From Selenomonas ruminantium subsp. lactilytica TAM6421 (lineage in GTDB: Bacteria; Bacillota; Negativicutes; Selenomonadales; Selenomonadaceae), in contig NC_017068.1 in NCBI RefSeq assembly GCF_000284095.1, forward strand, positions 1,922,001-1,986,000: DNA of 64,000 nt. The letters run 5' to 3'. Both the position numbers and the translations under genes were made by a program. This document shows, in pieces, positions 45,815 to 54,541 of the stretch. Each line of letters opens with the position of its first letter. Positions within the stretch are counted from its first letter, which is position 1. The notes beneath the pieces are model-generated. The model saw only the letters and a list, made by a program, of their open reading frames with translations. It searched no databases and was not told the origin of the DNA.

Positions 45815-47641
45815 CTACTTGCCACGCAATTCCCTCTGCGCAGCAAAGAAATTGAACACCGCCTCTGCCGCAGGCTTATTCATCCCTGGTGCCTGTTGCA
45901 GTTCCTCCAACGAAGCGGCCTTTATCTTATTGATGCTGCCAAAATGACTCCAGAGCGCCTGCCGCCGTTTCGGCCCGATGCCCACGATATGATCGAGCAC
46001 GGACACCAGATTACGCTTGCCCCGCAATTTCCGGTGATAGGTGATGGCAAAACGATGGGCCTCGTCGCGGATACGCTGGATAAGATAAAGGGCCTGACTA
46101 TGCCGCGGCAGGACCACAGGTTCCGGATTGCCCTCGGTGAACACCAGCTCAAACTGCTTGGCCAGGCCAACCACAGGCACCGTTTTATGCCCTGCTGCAT
46201 TGCGGATAATCTCCAGCGCCGAAGATAACTGCCCCTTGCCGCCATCGATGATGATGAGATCCGGCAGTTCTTCCTCCGGCAGATCCACATAACGCCGGGT
46301 TGTGACCTCCCGCATGGACAGGAAATCATCAGGCTTGCCTTCGGTGCTCTGGATCTTGAAGCGCCGATAATCGCTTTTCTTCGGCAGCCCCCCTTCGAAC
46401 ACCACCATAGAGGCCACCGTCTCGCTACCCTGATTATGGGAGATATCGAAACATTCCATGCGGTCCGGGGCCTTAGCGAGTCCCAGATAACGCCCCAATT
46501 CTTCCACCGCACCTAAGGTCTGGTCATTGGCCTGCTTGATGCGGGCGGCTTCATCGTGCAGGTATTTCTCCGCATTGCCTACGGCCATATCCACGATATC
46601 CTTTTTCGTGCCTCGCTGCGGCAGGATAAGCTGAACCTTGGCCTTCCGCTTCTTCTCCGACAGCCATGTTTCCAATAATTCCCGCTCCACCGCCGGCAAT
46701 TCCATGGGCAACAGGATTTCCCGCGGAATAAAAGTCGCACGATGGTAATACTGCTGCAGGAAGGCCGCGAGTATTGCCCCATCGCTTTCGTCCTCACTGC
46801 CCTGCAGCAAGAAATGCTCGCGGCCAATCATCTTGCCCGCACGGATCATGAATACCTGCACTACCACGCCGATTTCCGAACGGGCAATGCCCACGGCATC
46901 CTGATCACCGGAACCTGTGACGATATTCTGCTTTTCCGCCACCTTGCGCACGGCCAGCAGCTGGTCACGCAGGCGGGCCGCCACTTCAAAATTGAAGCTC
47001 TCCGCCGCCTGCTCCATGCGGAACTGCAATTCCTTCTCCACATCTTCCGTACGGCCTTCAAGGAACAGCAGCACCGCCTTGATCATGGCATCATAGTCAG
47101 CTTTTTCCACCTTGCCCACACAGGGAGCCAGGCATCTTTTGATATGATACTCCAGACAGGGACGTTCCTGCAAATGCTTGCAGGTGCGCAAAGGGAACAA
47201 ACGCCGCAAAAGCTTCAAACTCTCATGCACCGCCGTGGCATTGGTATAAGGGCCAAAGTAACGGGCGCCGTCCTTCAAGATCCGACGGGTAATAAACACC
47301 CGCGGAAAATCCTCCTGCACGGTCACCTTCACATAGGGGTAGCTCTTGTCATCCTTGAGGCTGATATTGTAGCGGGGACGATGTTTCTTGATCAAATTGC
47401 ATTCCAGGATCAGCGCCTCCACTTCCGAGGCCGTCATGATGATCTCAAAATCCGCAATATGACTCACCATGGCCCGCACCTTGGGGCTGTGGTTCTTGCC
47501 GGATTGGAAATACTGCCGCACCCGGTTCTTCAGCACAATGGCCTTGCCCACGTAGATGATCCGCCCTTCGGCATTCTTCATAATATAGACACCGGGCTTA
47601 TCCGGCAGCAATTTCAATTTCTCTGCTACAACATCCGTCAT
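45815..47641 (-). CDS. uvrC: Excinuclease ABC subunit C
   Basis: UvrC makes both incisions in nucleotide excision repair. It has 608 residues. The order is a GIY-YIG domain ('KPGVYIMKNAEGRIIYVGKA', about 14-90), a Cys-rich region ('CLEYHIKRCLAPCVG'), a UVR motif ('FNFEVAARLRDQLLAV'), an RNase H-like C-terminal nuclease ('MECFDISHNQGSETVASMVVF', 'IIDGGKGQLSSAL', 'RDEAHRFAITYHRK') and tandem helix-hairpin-helix ('VGIGPKRRQALW', 'LEELQQAPGMNKPAAEAVF'). The start has GGAGG upstream. Confidence 0.97.
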   Translation of the reverse strand: MTDVVAEKLKLLPDKPGVYIMKNAEGRIIYVGKAIVLKNRVRQYFQSGKNHSPKVRAMVSHIADFEIIMTASEVEALILECNLIKKHRPRYNISLKDDKSYPYVKVTVQEDFPRVFITRRILKDGARYFGPYTNATAVHESLKLLRRLFPLRTCKHLQERPCLEYHIKRCLAPCVGKVEKADYDAMIKAVLLFLEGRTEDVEKELQFRMEQAAESFNFEVAARLRDQLLAVRKVAEKQNIVTGSGDQDAVGIARSEIGVVVQVFMIRAGKMIGREHFLLQGSEDESDGAILAAFLQQYYHRATFIPREILLPMELPAVERELLETWLSEKKRKAKVQLILPQRGTKKDIVDMAVGNAEKYLHDEAARIKQANDQTLGAVEELGRYLGLAKAPDRMECFDISHNQGSETVASMVVFEGGLPKKSDYRRFKIQSTEGKPDDFLSMREVTTRRYVDLPEEELPDLIIIDGGKGQLSSALEIIRNAAGHKTVPVVGLAKQFELVFTEGNPEPVVLPRHSQALYLIQRIRDEAHRFAITYHRKLRGKRNLVSVLDHIVGIGPKRRQALWSHFGSINKIKAASLEELQQAPGMNKPAAEAVFNFFAAQRELRGK

Positions 47642-47760
47642 ACCTTCACTTCCTCCCGCTCTAACTATATTACCACACTATACAACAGAAATATGAAAAT
47701 TTCTTGTATACAACATTCATTATTCTTGCAGGGAATAATTCCTATACCTTCACTTTATCA

Positions 47761-47789
47761 TTGACCGGTCAAAAAAATTGTGCTACAAT
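47761..47789 (+). promoter_or_regulatory. Promoter of the biotin carboxylase gene
   Basis: TTGACC (47761-47766), 17 bp, TACAAT (47784-47789). The -35 box is the left half of a TTGACCGGTCAA palindrome, the same sequence found in two terminators nearby. The leader is about 105 nt. Confidence 0.65.
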
Positions 47790-47899
47790 TCATGACATAG
47801 TTGTTTTAGTAGCTGGTTATAACACCTGTTGGTGTACAACTCGATACAATAATCATTAATAATATTAATCAATTTGTAAAGTTTTTAGGAGGTAGTCCT

Positions 47900-49309
47900 A
47901 TGTTTAAACGCATTCTTATTGCCAACCGCGGCGAAATTGCCGTACGCATTATCCGTGCCTGCCAGGAGCTGGACATCGAAACCGTAGCGGTATATTCCGA
48001 AGCCGATGCCAATGCCCTGCATGTGCGCCTGGCTGATATTGCCGTGAACGTCGGCCCTGCCGATGCTCTGGAAAGCTACCTCAATAAGGATGCCATCCTC
48101 AAAGCCGCCCGCGAAACTCATGCCGATGCCATCCATCCCGGTTACGGCTTCCTGTCCGAGGATGCTGACTTTGCGGAACAGGTTACGGAAGCCGGCATCA
48201 CCTGGATCGGGCCCATGCCGGAAACCATCCGCCTCGTAGGCGACAAGGACATCGCCCGTGCTTCCATCGCTCCCTCCGGCATCCCCATGGCCAAGGGCAG
48301 CGATCCGCTGACCAGCAATGAAGAAGCCATCAAGGTGGCTGCCGAGGTTGGCTATCCCGTCATCCTGAAACCGGTATCCGGTGGCGGCGGTAAGGGTATG
48401 TGCGTGGCTCATGATGAAAATGACCTCAAGAATATCCTGAACCTGCTGGTGGACATCACCAAGACGAAATATTACTTCGAGCATTATATCGAGCGTTCCC
48501 GCCATATCGAGGTACAGATCGTAGCCGATAACTACGGCGAAGTGCTGCACCTTGGCGAACGTGAATGCTCCCTGCAGCGCCGCAACCAGAAACTGCTGGA
48601 GGAATCCCCCTCCATCGCCCTGACGCAGGATATGCGCAACCGCGTAGGCCGTCTGGCTGTCAAGGCTGCCAAGAGCGTGCACTATTCCAATATCGGTACG
48701 GTAGAGTTCCTGCTGGATCTGTCCAACAACGAATTCTACTTCATGGAAATCAACCCCCGCATCCAGGTAGAGCATGGCATTACTGAAGCCGTTACCGGCA
48801 TTGACCTGGTACGCACCCAGATCCGCATCGCCGCCGGCGAAGCCCTGGAAATCACCCAGGAAGATGTGGACTTCACGGGCCATGCCATCGAGTGCCGCAT
48901 CAACGCAGAAGATCCGGAAAACAACTTCATGCCCTGCCCGGGACAGATCACCTTCCTGCACGAGCCCAGCGGTCCCCGCGTCCGCTTCGACTCCGGCGTA
49001 ACGGCTGGTCTTTCCATCGAGCCCTACTACGATTCCATGATTGCCAAGATCATCGTCCATGGCCGCACCCGCGGCGATGCCATCAAGATCATGGAACGTG
49101 CCCTGAAGGAATTCCGCATCGACGGTGTCAAGACCACCGTATCCCTGCATAAGAAGATCCTCAAGGATACCTACTTCCGCACGGGCAACATCGACACCCA
49201 GTTCATCAAGAAACGCATGGATGCCTATGAAGCAGCTCCGAAAGATACCAAAGACATGAACGAGGAAGAACTCGCTAACACCATCAGCGAAAGCATGTAC
49301 CTCGCATAA
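47900..49309 (+). CDS. accC: Biotin carboxylase subunit (acetyl-CoA or pyruvate carboxylase)
   Basis: A 469-residue ATP-grasp enzyme that carboxylates biotin on a carrier protein. 'RILIANRGEIAVRIIRACQEL', 'HPGYGFLSEDADF', the ATP loop 'KPVSGGGGKGM', 'ERSRHIEVQIVAD', 'ECSLQRRNQKLLEESPS' and 'FYFMEINPRIQVEHGITE' are diagnostic. The last block has Gly where Pro is usual (VEHP). It stands alone, without accB or carboxyltransferase genes beside it. It could serve acetyl-CoA carboxylase, or the biotin carboxylase subunit of a two-subunit pyruvate carboxylase; context does not decide. GGAGG precedes the ATG. Confidence 0.92.
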   Translation: MFKRILIANRGEIAVRIIRACQELDIETVAVYSEADANALHVRLADIAVNVGPADALESYLNKDAILKAARETHADAIHPGYGFLSEDADFAEQVTEAGITWIGPMPETIRLVGDKDIARASIAPSGIPMAKGSDPLTSNEEAIKVAAEVGYPVILKPVSGGGGKGMCVAHDENDLKNILNLLVDITKTKYYFEHYIERSRHIEVQIVADNYGEVLHLGERECSLQRRNQKLLEESPSIALTQDMRNRVGRLAVKAAKSVHYSNIGTVEFLLDLSNNEFYFMEINPRIQVEHGITEAVTGIDLVRTQIRIAAGEALEITQEDVDFTGHAIECRINAEDPENNFMPCPGQITFLHEPSGPRVRFDSGVTAGLSIEPYYDSMIAKIIVHGRTRGDAIKIMERALKEFRIDGVKTTVSLHKKILKDTYFRTGNIDTQFIKKRMDAYEAAPKDTKDMNEEELANTISESMYLA

Positions 49310-49319
49310 TACAGATAGT

Positions 49320-49357
49320 AAAGTCCCCGCAAGGATTCACGTCCTTGCGGGGACTTT
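49320..49357. terminator. Bidirectional terminator between accC and the LacX-like gene
   Basis: AAAGTCCCCGCAAGGA-TTCACG-TCCTTGCGGGGACTTT, a perfect 16-bp stem with A- and T-rich ends, between convergent genes. Confidence 0.95.
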
Positions 49358-49363
49358 ACTATA

Positions 49364-50242
49364 TCAACCGATCTTTATCGTGTAATGGAAAGTCTGTGTT
49401 TCCTTGGCGGCCAGTTTCAGGCTGCCTTCACGATCCTTGAATTCACCGTCGTAACTTTCATAATCTGCATGTCCCTGCCAGGGTTCAAGGCAGATGAACG
49501 GCGCACCGCCCTGAGCCGGCGTCCAGAAGCCCCAGAAAGGATAATCCTTGGCTGCCATGGAGACCTTCTTCTCACTCTTATGGGAGCAGATTGTCACCAC
49601 ATCGGACTGCAGGCCTTTATAAGCCAACGCATCACCGGCGAACATTTCATAATTCAGCTCCAGTTGCTTGCCCTGCAAACGTGCCTCGCCCGGAGTTTTC
49701 AGGAACTGCCCCTTGCTGTTCAGCGGCATGTTGACATTATCCTCTGCCTGATTGAAGGTCAGATAGCAGTCACTGAACTCTTCCCCCGGTACAAGCGGGC
49801 AACGGAAAGCCGTATGGGCACCGATGGAATAGATCATTTCCTTATCGTCAAGGTTCTGCACCTTCCAGATGACTTCCACCTCATTGTCCTTCAGGGCATA
49901 GGCCACGTTGAGCTGGAACTTCCAAGGATATTTTGCCAGAGTTTCCTCCGTCCACTTCAGGGCAAACTCGATATAATCCTGGCGACGTTCCACCAGCTCA
50001 TATTCAGAAATACGTCCCAGACCATGCCCCGGCAGTTCATATTCCTGACCATCCACACGGTATTTGCCATCCTGCAATTTACCGACAATCGGGAACAGAA
50101 CCGGGGAGCTGTACTTCCACCACTGCGGATTGCCATCCCAAAGATATTCCGTCTCATCCGCACGTTCCTTGATGGACCGCAGTTCCGCGCCATAACTGCG
50201 CACCTGTACACATAACTTATCATTTTCCAAATTATAAAGCAT
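49364..50242 (-). CDS. Aldose 1-epimerase family protein (LacX-like)
   Basis: A 292-residue galactose-mutarotase-fold protein. 'YGAELRSIKERADETEYLWDG', 'SSPVLFPIVGKLQDG', 'HGLGR' (catalytic His region), 'IGAHTAFRCPL' (second His) and 'FICLEPWQGHAD' (catalytic Glu) match the LacX branch, which probably mutarotates hexoses or hexose phosphates. It is cytoplasmic, with no signal. GGAGAGG lies before the ATG. It is not in a sugar operon, so the natural substrate is unclear. Confidence 0.88.
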   Translation of the reverse strand: MLYNLENDKLCVQVRSYGAELRSIKERADETEYLWDGNPQWWKYSSPVLFPIVGKLQDGKYRVDGQEYELPGHGLGRISEYELVERRQDYIEFALKWTEETLAKYPWKFQLNVAYALKDNEVEVIWKVQNLDDKEMIYSIGAHTAFRCPLVPGEEFSDCYLTFNQAEDNVNMPLNSKGQFLKTPGEARLQGKQLELNYEMFAGDALAYKGLQSDVVTICSHKSEKKVSMAAKDYPFWGFWTPAQGGAPFICLEPWQGHADYESYDGEFKDREGSLKLAAKETQTFHYTIKIG

Positions 50243-50308
50243 ATTCTGTCACCTCTCCTCCCCTATAGTACCATATATACAGGTGCTTTGTAAAAACGAC
50301 TGGTGAAT

Positions 50309-50857
50309 TTATTTGCCCTGCTGCTTTCTGGCCAGGAACTTAGCCTTGAGCACCAGCTTATGTTCCATCTTATGGACCAGTTCCTTCGCCGCTTCGATAT
50401 CCTGCGCATCCGGGTGCGAAGCGGCCTTCTTCCAGCGTTCCTGCGCCTTCACGCCGCCATGCGGATCATCCGGACCGGCATTCTTGCGCTTTTCCAGCAT
50501 GACCGGATTGATCTTCCCCTGACAGCCAAACGTTCCCAGGATCTCACAGCCATCGCCCAGATTGTACCCCGCCCGGGCAAACGACGTGATGGCATGCTCA
50601 CTGGTCGGTTCCGTGCCATGCGTCTGGAAAAATACCACCTTGCTGCCTTTCACCTGCGGCAGATATTTCAGCATCAGGGGATCTGGCTGCCCCAGCCGCA
50701 GCCAATATCCTAGAGCCACAATATCATAACCGGATAGATCCCTTGGCGCCTCCTGCACCCGGAAAATATCCGCACATTCTGCCTCTTCGGCAATGGCCTC
50801 CGCTATCATTTTCGTATTTCCCGTCACCGAAGAATAGATTACTGCCCATTTGTTCAT
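50309..50857 (-). CDS. Flavodoxin-family protein
   Basis: A 182-residue flavodoxin-fold protein. The FMN phosphate loop is SSVTGNTKMIAEAI (about 9-22), and the conserved 'DIVALGYWLRLGQPDP' and 'VVFFQTHGTEPTS' loops wrap the flavin. The C-terminal 'GTFGCQGKINPVM...HPDAQDIEAAKE' marks a subgroup of longer stand-alone flavodoxins rather than classic electron-carrier flavodoxin. The ATG at 50857 has GGGAGG upstream; a longer reading crosses the terminator before it. The electron partner is unknown. Confidence 0.85.
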   Translation of the reverse strand: MNKWAVIYSSVTGNTKMIAEAIAEEAECADIFRVQEAPRDLSGYDIVALGYWLRLGQPDPLMLKYLPQVKGSKVVFFQTHGTEPTSEHAITSFARAGYNLGDGCEILGTFGCQGKINPVMLEKRKNAGPDDPHGGVKAQERWKKAASHPDAQDIEAAKELVHKMEHKLVLKAKFLARKQQGK

Positions 50858-50881
50858 CAACAGCGCCTCCCAAAAAAATAT

Positions 50882-50942
50882 TCCCTGCCATTGTAACATG
50901 CCTCACATGTTCTGACTGTAAGGATTGTTACATCAGCAGGGA
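50882..50942 (-). terminator. Terminator after thiT
   Basis: Minus-strand TCCCTGC-TGA-TGTAACA ... TGTTACA-ATG-GCAGGGA, a two-part stem with a 27-nt loop, followed by ATATTTTTTT. Confidence 0.75.
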
Positions 50943-50947
50943 TAAAA

Positions 50948-51595
50948 TCATGACTGATGGATATGCCGGAGTTTTTCCTTGGGTTCAGTCTGACCGTCAA
51001 TATTGGCCAGCAGCTTCCGCACCGGCAGCACCTTCAGCAACAGGCAGCAGATAAGCATTTCCGGCACAAGATAGGTGGCATTGAATACCAGCGAATAATA
51101 GATTGGTGATACCCCTTCCGGCGCATAACTGCCAAAGAATACAAAGCCGGAAATAAAATGGCAGAGGAACCGCAGCCCAAAGGCCAGCAGCGTGCCCAGA
51201 TAAAGATGCTGGCGGAACAACCCTGCCAGCCCCATAGCCATAAAGGGCAATGGGTAATCAAACAAGACCTGCACAGGATGCAGGATAAAGGGATCCTGCA
51301 CCATATTCATCATACCGTAAACGAAACCCGCCAGCAGGCCCGTCCCAACACCGAAACGGTAACCGATCAAAAGCAGTGGCAGCATCGCCCCCGCCGTCAC
51401 ACTGCCCCCCTGCGGCATATGAAACAGCCGCAGTTGTTGCAGGACAACAGCCAATGCCAATAACAGCGCCGCCATCACCAGCGTGCGCGTATTGAATTTC
51501 TCATGACGTATATGCATCAGCCCCACAACCAGACACAACACACCTAACAATGCCAAAGCCACCGTGGGCTGCGTTAAGATTTCCAACAAGATCAA
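50948..51595 (-). CDS. thiT: Thiamine transporter ThiT (ECF S-component)
   Basis: A ~215-residue membrane protein with about six helices. 'MPQGGSVTAGAMLPLLLIGYRFG' blocks and 'YGMMNMVQDPFILHPVQVLFDYPLPF' segments are the signature of ThiT (YuaJ), which binds thiamine and works with the shared ECF ATPase module. There is an extra N-terminal helix (residues ~8-27). The start is uncertain: a TTG at 51595 lies five bases after AAGGAG, while a GTG at 51598 is too close to it. No TPP riboswitch is visible in the short leader. Confidence 0.92.
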   Translation of the reverse strand: MILLEILTQPTVALALLGVLCLVVGLMHIRHEKFNTRTLVMAALLLALAVVLQQLRLFHMPQGGSVTAGAMLPLLLIGYRFGVGTGLLAGFVYGMMNMVQDPFILHPVQVLFDYPLPFMAMGLAGLFRQHLYLGTLLAFGLRFLCHFISGFVFFGSYAPEGVSPIYYSLVFNATYLVPEMLICCLLLKVLPVRKLLANIDGQTEPKEKLRHIHQS

Positions 51596-51618
51596 CACAT
51601 CTCCTTCCCGTTGCTCGC

Positions 51619-51646
51619 ATTATACCACAAATGCCTGTTTCGATAA
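51619..51646 (-). promoter_or_regulatory. Extended -10 promoter of thiT
   Basis: Minus-strand TGGTATAAT (extended -10; TATAAT at 51619-51624) with a weak -35 TTATCG (51641-51646) at 16 bp. The transcript would have a leader of only ~15 nt. Confidence 0.6.
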
Positions 51647-51660
51647 AGTTCCACACAGAT

Positions 51661-51688
51661 AAAAAGAGAGCAGCCTGTGCCCTCTTTT
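51661..51688 (-). terminator. Terminator after holA
   Basis: Minus-strand AAAAGAGGGCA-CAGG-CTGCTCTCTTTT (one bulged base) running into a T-tract, just after the holA stop. Confidence 0.7.
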
Positions 51689-51695
51689 CGTTTAT

Positions 51696-52748
51696 CTACG
51701 CCGCCCCGCGGCACAGGTCTATGACCACATGTTCCAGGACTTCCTCGCCGGCCTGGCCTGTTTTCAGGAAATAGTCGGCGTCGATAAGTTCCAGCATGCT
51801 CCGCTTGAGCACGGGCTCGGGGAACTGCATGGCCGCGCGCCCCAGCTTTTCGGCAATGAAGGGATTGAGTTCCAAAGGCTTGGCTAAGGCCTTACCCCGA
51901 ACGCCCTGCTTCTGCAGGACCTGTGCCTGCCATAGCTGGCGCACATGACGTGTCAACAGGGCCAGTATCACCGTAAAATAGGTGCCATCGCTGAGCTGAC
52001 GTCTTAGCAGCTGCATGGCTTTTTTCGCCTTGCGCTCACTGATGGCATCGAGCAGGGCAAATACCGAGACTTCCGGCAGTCCGGCAAATATTTTTTCCAA
52101 CAAGGCACGACTAATCCGCCGTTCCTCTGTGAACAAGGCCAGCTTATCAAATTCCCGATCCAAGAATTCCAGTGAGATGGTCTGCATGGTACTGATGACG
52201 CCGCTGAAATAGGCTCTGGCCTCGCTGTCCATATCCTTGTTCAGGGATTGCAGCTTTCCCTGCAGCCAGTCATCGATATTCCAGGCGCGGATTGCCTCAG
52301 CTTCCAGCACGGCTCCGGCTTTTTCGATGGCCTTATAGATCTTGCGCCGCTTGTCTGCCTTGCCATTCTGCACGAAGATAACATAGCTGTACTCCGGCAT
52401 ATCCGCCAGCAGGTCCAGCAGGCGTTCCAGCGCCTTATCCTTGCCGGACTTGGCCGTATCCTTCGCCTCATCGCCTTTTTTCTCCTTGAACAACGATGTA
52501 TCCTGCAATAGCAGCACATTGCTTTTGACAAAAAAAGGCGCCGTTTCAATCAGGCCTGCCAAATCATCCAGATTGATATTGCCCGTCAGTTTCTGCAAGC
52601 CGCTGGATTGTTCCTGCGGCGAGGAAAACAGTTTCGCCAGGATTCGTTCCAGAGCCTTGTCGATATAATAATGTTCTTCACCAGCCAGCAGATAAACGTG
52701 TTTCAATCCGCCTTTCTGCAAGCTGGCCATAAACTCGCCAAATTTCAA
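51696..52748 (-). CDS. holA: DNA polymerase III delta subunit
   Basis: A 350-residue clamp-loader subunit that opens the sliding clamp. 'HVYLLAGEEHYYIDKALERIL' at the N-terminus, 'NLDDLAGLIETAPFFVKSNVLLLQDT', 'VIFVQNGKADKRRKIYKAIEKAG' and 'SVFALLDAISERKAKKAMQLL' match bacterial HolA (YqeN). The start is a TTG at 52748 with GAGG seven bases upstream. It begins 12 bp after manA, so this replication gene is transcribed with a sugar gene. Confidence 0.93.
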   Translation of the reverse strand: MKFGEFMASLQKGGLKHVYLLAGEEHYYIDKALERILAKLFSSPQEQSSGLQKLTGNINLDDLAGLIETAPFFVKSNVLLLQDTSLFKEKKGDEAKDTAKSGKDKALERLLDLLADMPEYSYVIFVQNGKADKRRKIYKAIEKAGAVLEAEAIRAWNIDDWLQGKLQSLNKDMDSEARAYFSGVISTMQTISLEFLDREFDKLALFTEERRISRALLEKIFAGLPEVSVFALLDAISERKAKKAMQLLRRQLSDGTYFTVILALLTRHVRQLWQAQVLQKQGVRGKALAKPLELNPFIAEKLGRAAMQFPEPVLKRSMLELIDADYFLKTGQAGEEVLEHVVIDLCRGAA

Positions 52749-52760
52749 TGTCCTGCCTCG

Positions 52761-53726
52761 TTATAATTTGCTCAAAATAAACTCTGCCTGTCCCTGCAGC
52801 TGATATGTTCCTAAACCTGCGGGCACAAAGGCGGTCGAACCCTTGGACAGCGTCAGCTTCTCCCCGCCGCCGCTGAGTTTGACAGCCCCCTCCAGCACCG
52901 TCAGGCAATGAAAGGAATCCATGCCAGTATGCATAGCACTTTCGCCCTGCAAGCTGCTATGGTAAACCTTGAAATACTCGCAATCTGCCAAAAGCTTCAC
53001 ATCCATATGCGGAAAGATATCAATGTCCATCAATGTCTGGGAAACCTGCGGCGGCAATTCCAAGCGCGTGACATCCAAAGCCTTGTCGATATGCAGCTGC
53101 CGCGGCTGGCCATCAGCACCGACACGGCCATAGTCGTAAACGCGATAAGTCAGATTTGAACTCTGCTGCACCTCATAGATCAGGATGCCGCTGCCAATCG
53201 CATGGAGCGTGCCTGCTTCGATAAAGAACACATCGCCTTTATGCACGGGCACCTTATTGCAGACCTCCAGCAGGGTATTGTCCTCAATGCGCTGCTGGAA
53301 CTCTTCCTTGCTGATTTCTTCTTTGAAGCCATAGATCAGACTGGCACCTGGCTCGGCATCCACCACATACCACATCTCCGTCTTGCCCTGCTCGCCTTCC
53401 ACACGCCAGGCGTATTCATTATCGGGATGCACCTGCACGGACAAATCGCCCTTGGCATCGATGAACTTGATCAGCAGGGGAAAATAATCAAGCTTTTGCG
53501 CCTTGTCCCCCAGCATTTTCTTTCCTTCACCCGTGAGCAGCTCCGCCAGTGTCTTTCCCTTATGCTCACCGCTGTCTACAATGCTCAAGCCGGCTTCATG
53601 GCAGGAAAGCTCCCAGCTTTCCGCCACAATATCCAAATCAGATGCCTTGCCATATTCCTTTTTCAAGCGATTGCCGCCCCAAAGATAGTCCTTCAAGGGA
53701 GCCTTCAACAACATCGGTTTCCACAT
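52761..53726 (-). CDS. manA: Mannose-6-phosphate isomerase, class I
   Basis: A 321-residue zinc cupin enzyme that interconverts mannose-6-P and fructose-6-P. 'LKDYLWGGNRL', 'AESWELSCHEAG', 'PLLIKFIDAKGDLSVQVHPDNEYA' (Gln/His zinc ligands), 'GKTEMWYVVDAEPGA' (Glu ligand) and 'FFIEAGTLHAIGSGILIYEVQQSSNLTYRVYDYGR' blocks (His ligand, catalytic Arg) are all visible; the protein is of the short Firmicute type. It lies 29 bp after a GntR regulator that is paralogous to the one in the mannanase operon. It would channel mannose-6-P from mannan breakdown into glycolysis. Confidence 0.96.
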   Translation of the reverse strand: MWKPMLLKAPLKDYLWGGNRLKKEYGKASDLDIVAESWELSCHEAGLSIVDSGEHKGKTLAELLTGEGKKMLGDKAQKLDYFPLLIKFIDAKGDLSVQVHPDNEYAWRVEGEQGKTEMWYVVDAEPGASLIYGFKEEISKEEFQQRIEDNTLLEVCNKVPVHKGDVFFIEAGTLHAIGSGILIYEVQQSSNLTYRVYDYGRVGADGQPRQLHIDKALDVTRLELPPQVSQTLMDIDIFPHMDVKLLADCEYFKVYHSSLQGESAMHTGMDSFHCLTVLEGAVKLSGGGEKLTLSKGSTAFVPAGLGTYQLQGQAEFILSKL

Positions 53727-53755
53727 AAATACATCACTCCATCATAACATTGCCC

Positions 53756-54466
53756 TTAACGAATGCTGACCGAACGAAAATTGCTGCGGTCACCACGATG
53801 GCGGGCAATCGAATATTCAAAAGGCCGGCCATCATCCAAAAAAGCCACCTGTGTCACTTCCAAAAGCGGCAGCACCCCTTCAATCTGCAAATGCTCACGC
53901 TCCTGCTCTGTGGGCATTACAGCTCGCACCATGCGATGCGCCGACTGGATTTTATACCCCAGCCCATTTTCGATATAACTGTAAATCGAAGTTTCCAAGT
54001 GCTGACGTTTGAGCCCATTTATCAACTGGATTGGCATCTGCGTATATTCGATGACAATGGGTTCATCATCCAATCGTCTCACCCGGATGATGTCATAAAC
54101 AAAATCATCCGTTGTCAACTGCAATTTCGCAGCTACCTCTGCCGTAGGATGAATGATTTCAAAGCGCAGGAGCTGCGAATCCACTTTTCGATTCTTGAAA
54201 GTAGCCGCAAAGCCCAGGAATTGATTGGCCATGCTCAGTTCCTTCACATCTTCATCCTTCAGGGATTTGACAAAAGTGCCAGAACCGCGGCGTTTCACCA
54301 CCAGCCCCTGTTTGACCAGTTCATCTACAGCCCGCTTGATGGTAATGCGGCTTACACCATACTGCTGGCACATTTCTTTTTCCAGTGCCAGCTGCTCTCC
54401 CGGCGTATATTTTCCCTGTTGTATATCCGCTCTGAGCGATTGGGCTATTTCCTCGTACTTCAACAC
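53756..54466 (-). CDS. GntR-family regulator with UTRA domain (copy 1, manA operon)
   Basis: A ~236-residue HutC/TreR-type regulator. The winged HTH ('GEQLALEKEMCQQYGVSRIT' followed by IKRAVDELVKQGLVVKRRGSGTF) precedes a UTRA effector domain ('DDFVYDIIRVRRLDDEPIVIEYTQMPI', 'RPFEYSIARHRGDRSNF'). UTRA domains bind sugar phosphates or similar ligands. The start is a GTG at 54466, nine bases after AGGAGG; an ATG at 54490 would place that ribosome site inside the gene. It is a clear paralogue of the regulator at 55187, and it heads the gntR-manA-holA operon. Confidence 0.9.
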   Translation of the reverse strand: MLKYEEIAQSLRADIQQGKYTPGEQLALEKEMCQQYGVSRITIKRAVDELVKQGLVVKRRGSGTFVKSLKDEDVKELSMANQFLGFAATFKNRKVDSQLLRFEIIHPTAEVAAKLQLTTDDFVYDIIRVRRLDDEPIVIEYTQMPIQLINGLKRQHLETSIYSYIENGLGYKIQSAHRMVRAVMPTEQEREHLQIEGVLPLLEVTQVAFLDDGRPFEYSIARHRGDRSNFRSVSIR

Positions 54467-54498
54467 GACTGCTGTCCTCCTTGCTTGCATATAAATAT

Positions 54499-54527
54499 AT
54501 TATATAGCGAATCGTCTCAAAGTACAA
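54499..54527 (-). promoter_or_regulatory. Promoter of the gntR-manA-holA operon
   Basis: Minus-strand TTGTAC (54522-54527), 17 bp, perfect TATAAT (54499-54504). It overlaps the end of the frameshifted carbohydrate-binding gene region. Confidence 0.7.
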
Positions 54528-54541
54528 ATCCTGCATACGAC

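Noticed and set aside
47885-49150. 421-codon minus-strand frame opposite accC
   Set aside because: It is the antisense shadow of a well-conserved biotin carboxylase; no ribosome site or family match.
51596-51660. TPP riboswitch ahead of thiT
   Set aside because: The leader is only about 15 nt by the predicted promoter and the CUGAGA and ACCUGAU thi-box segments are absent.
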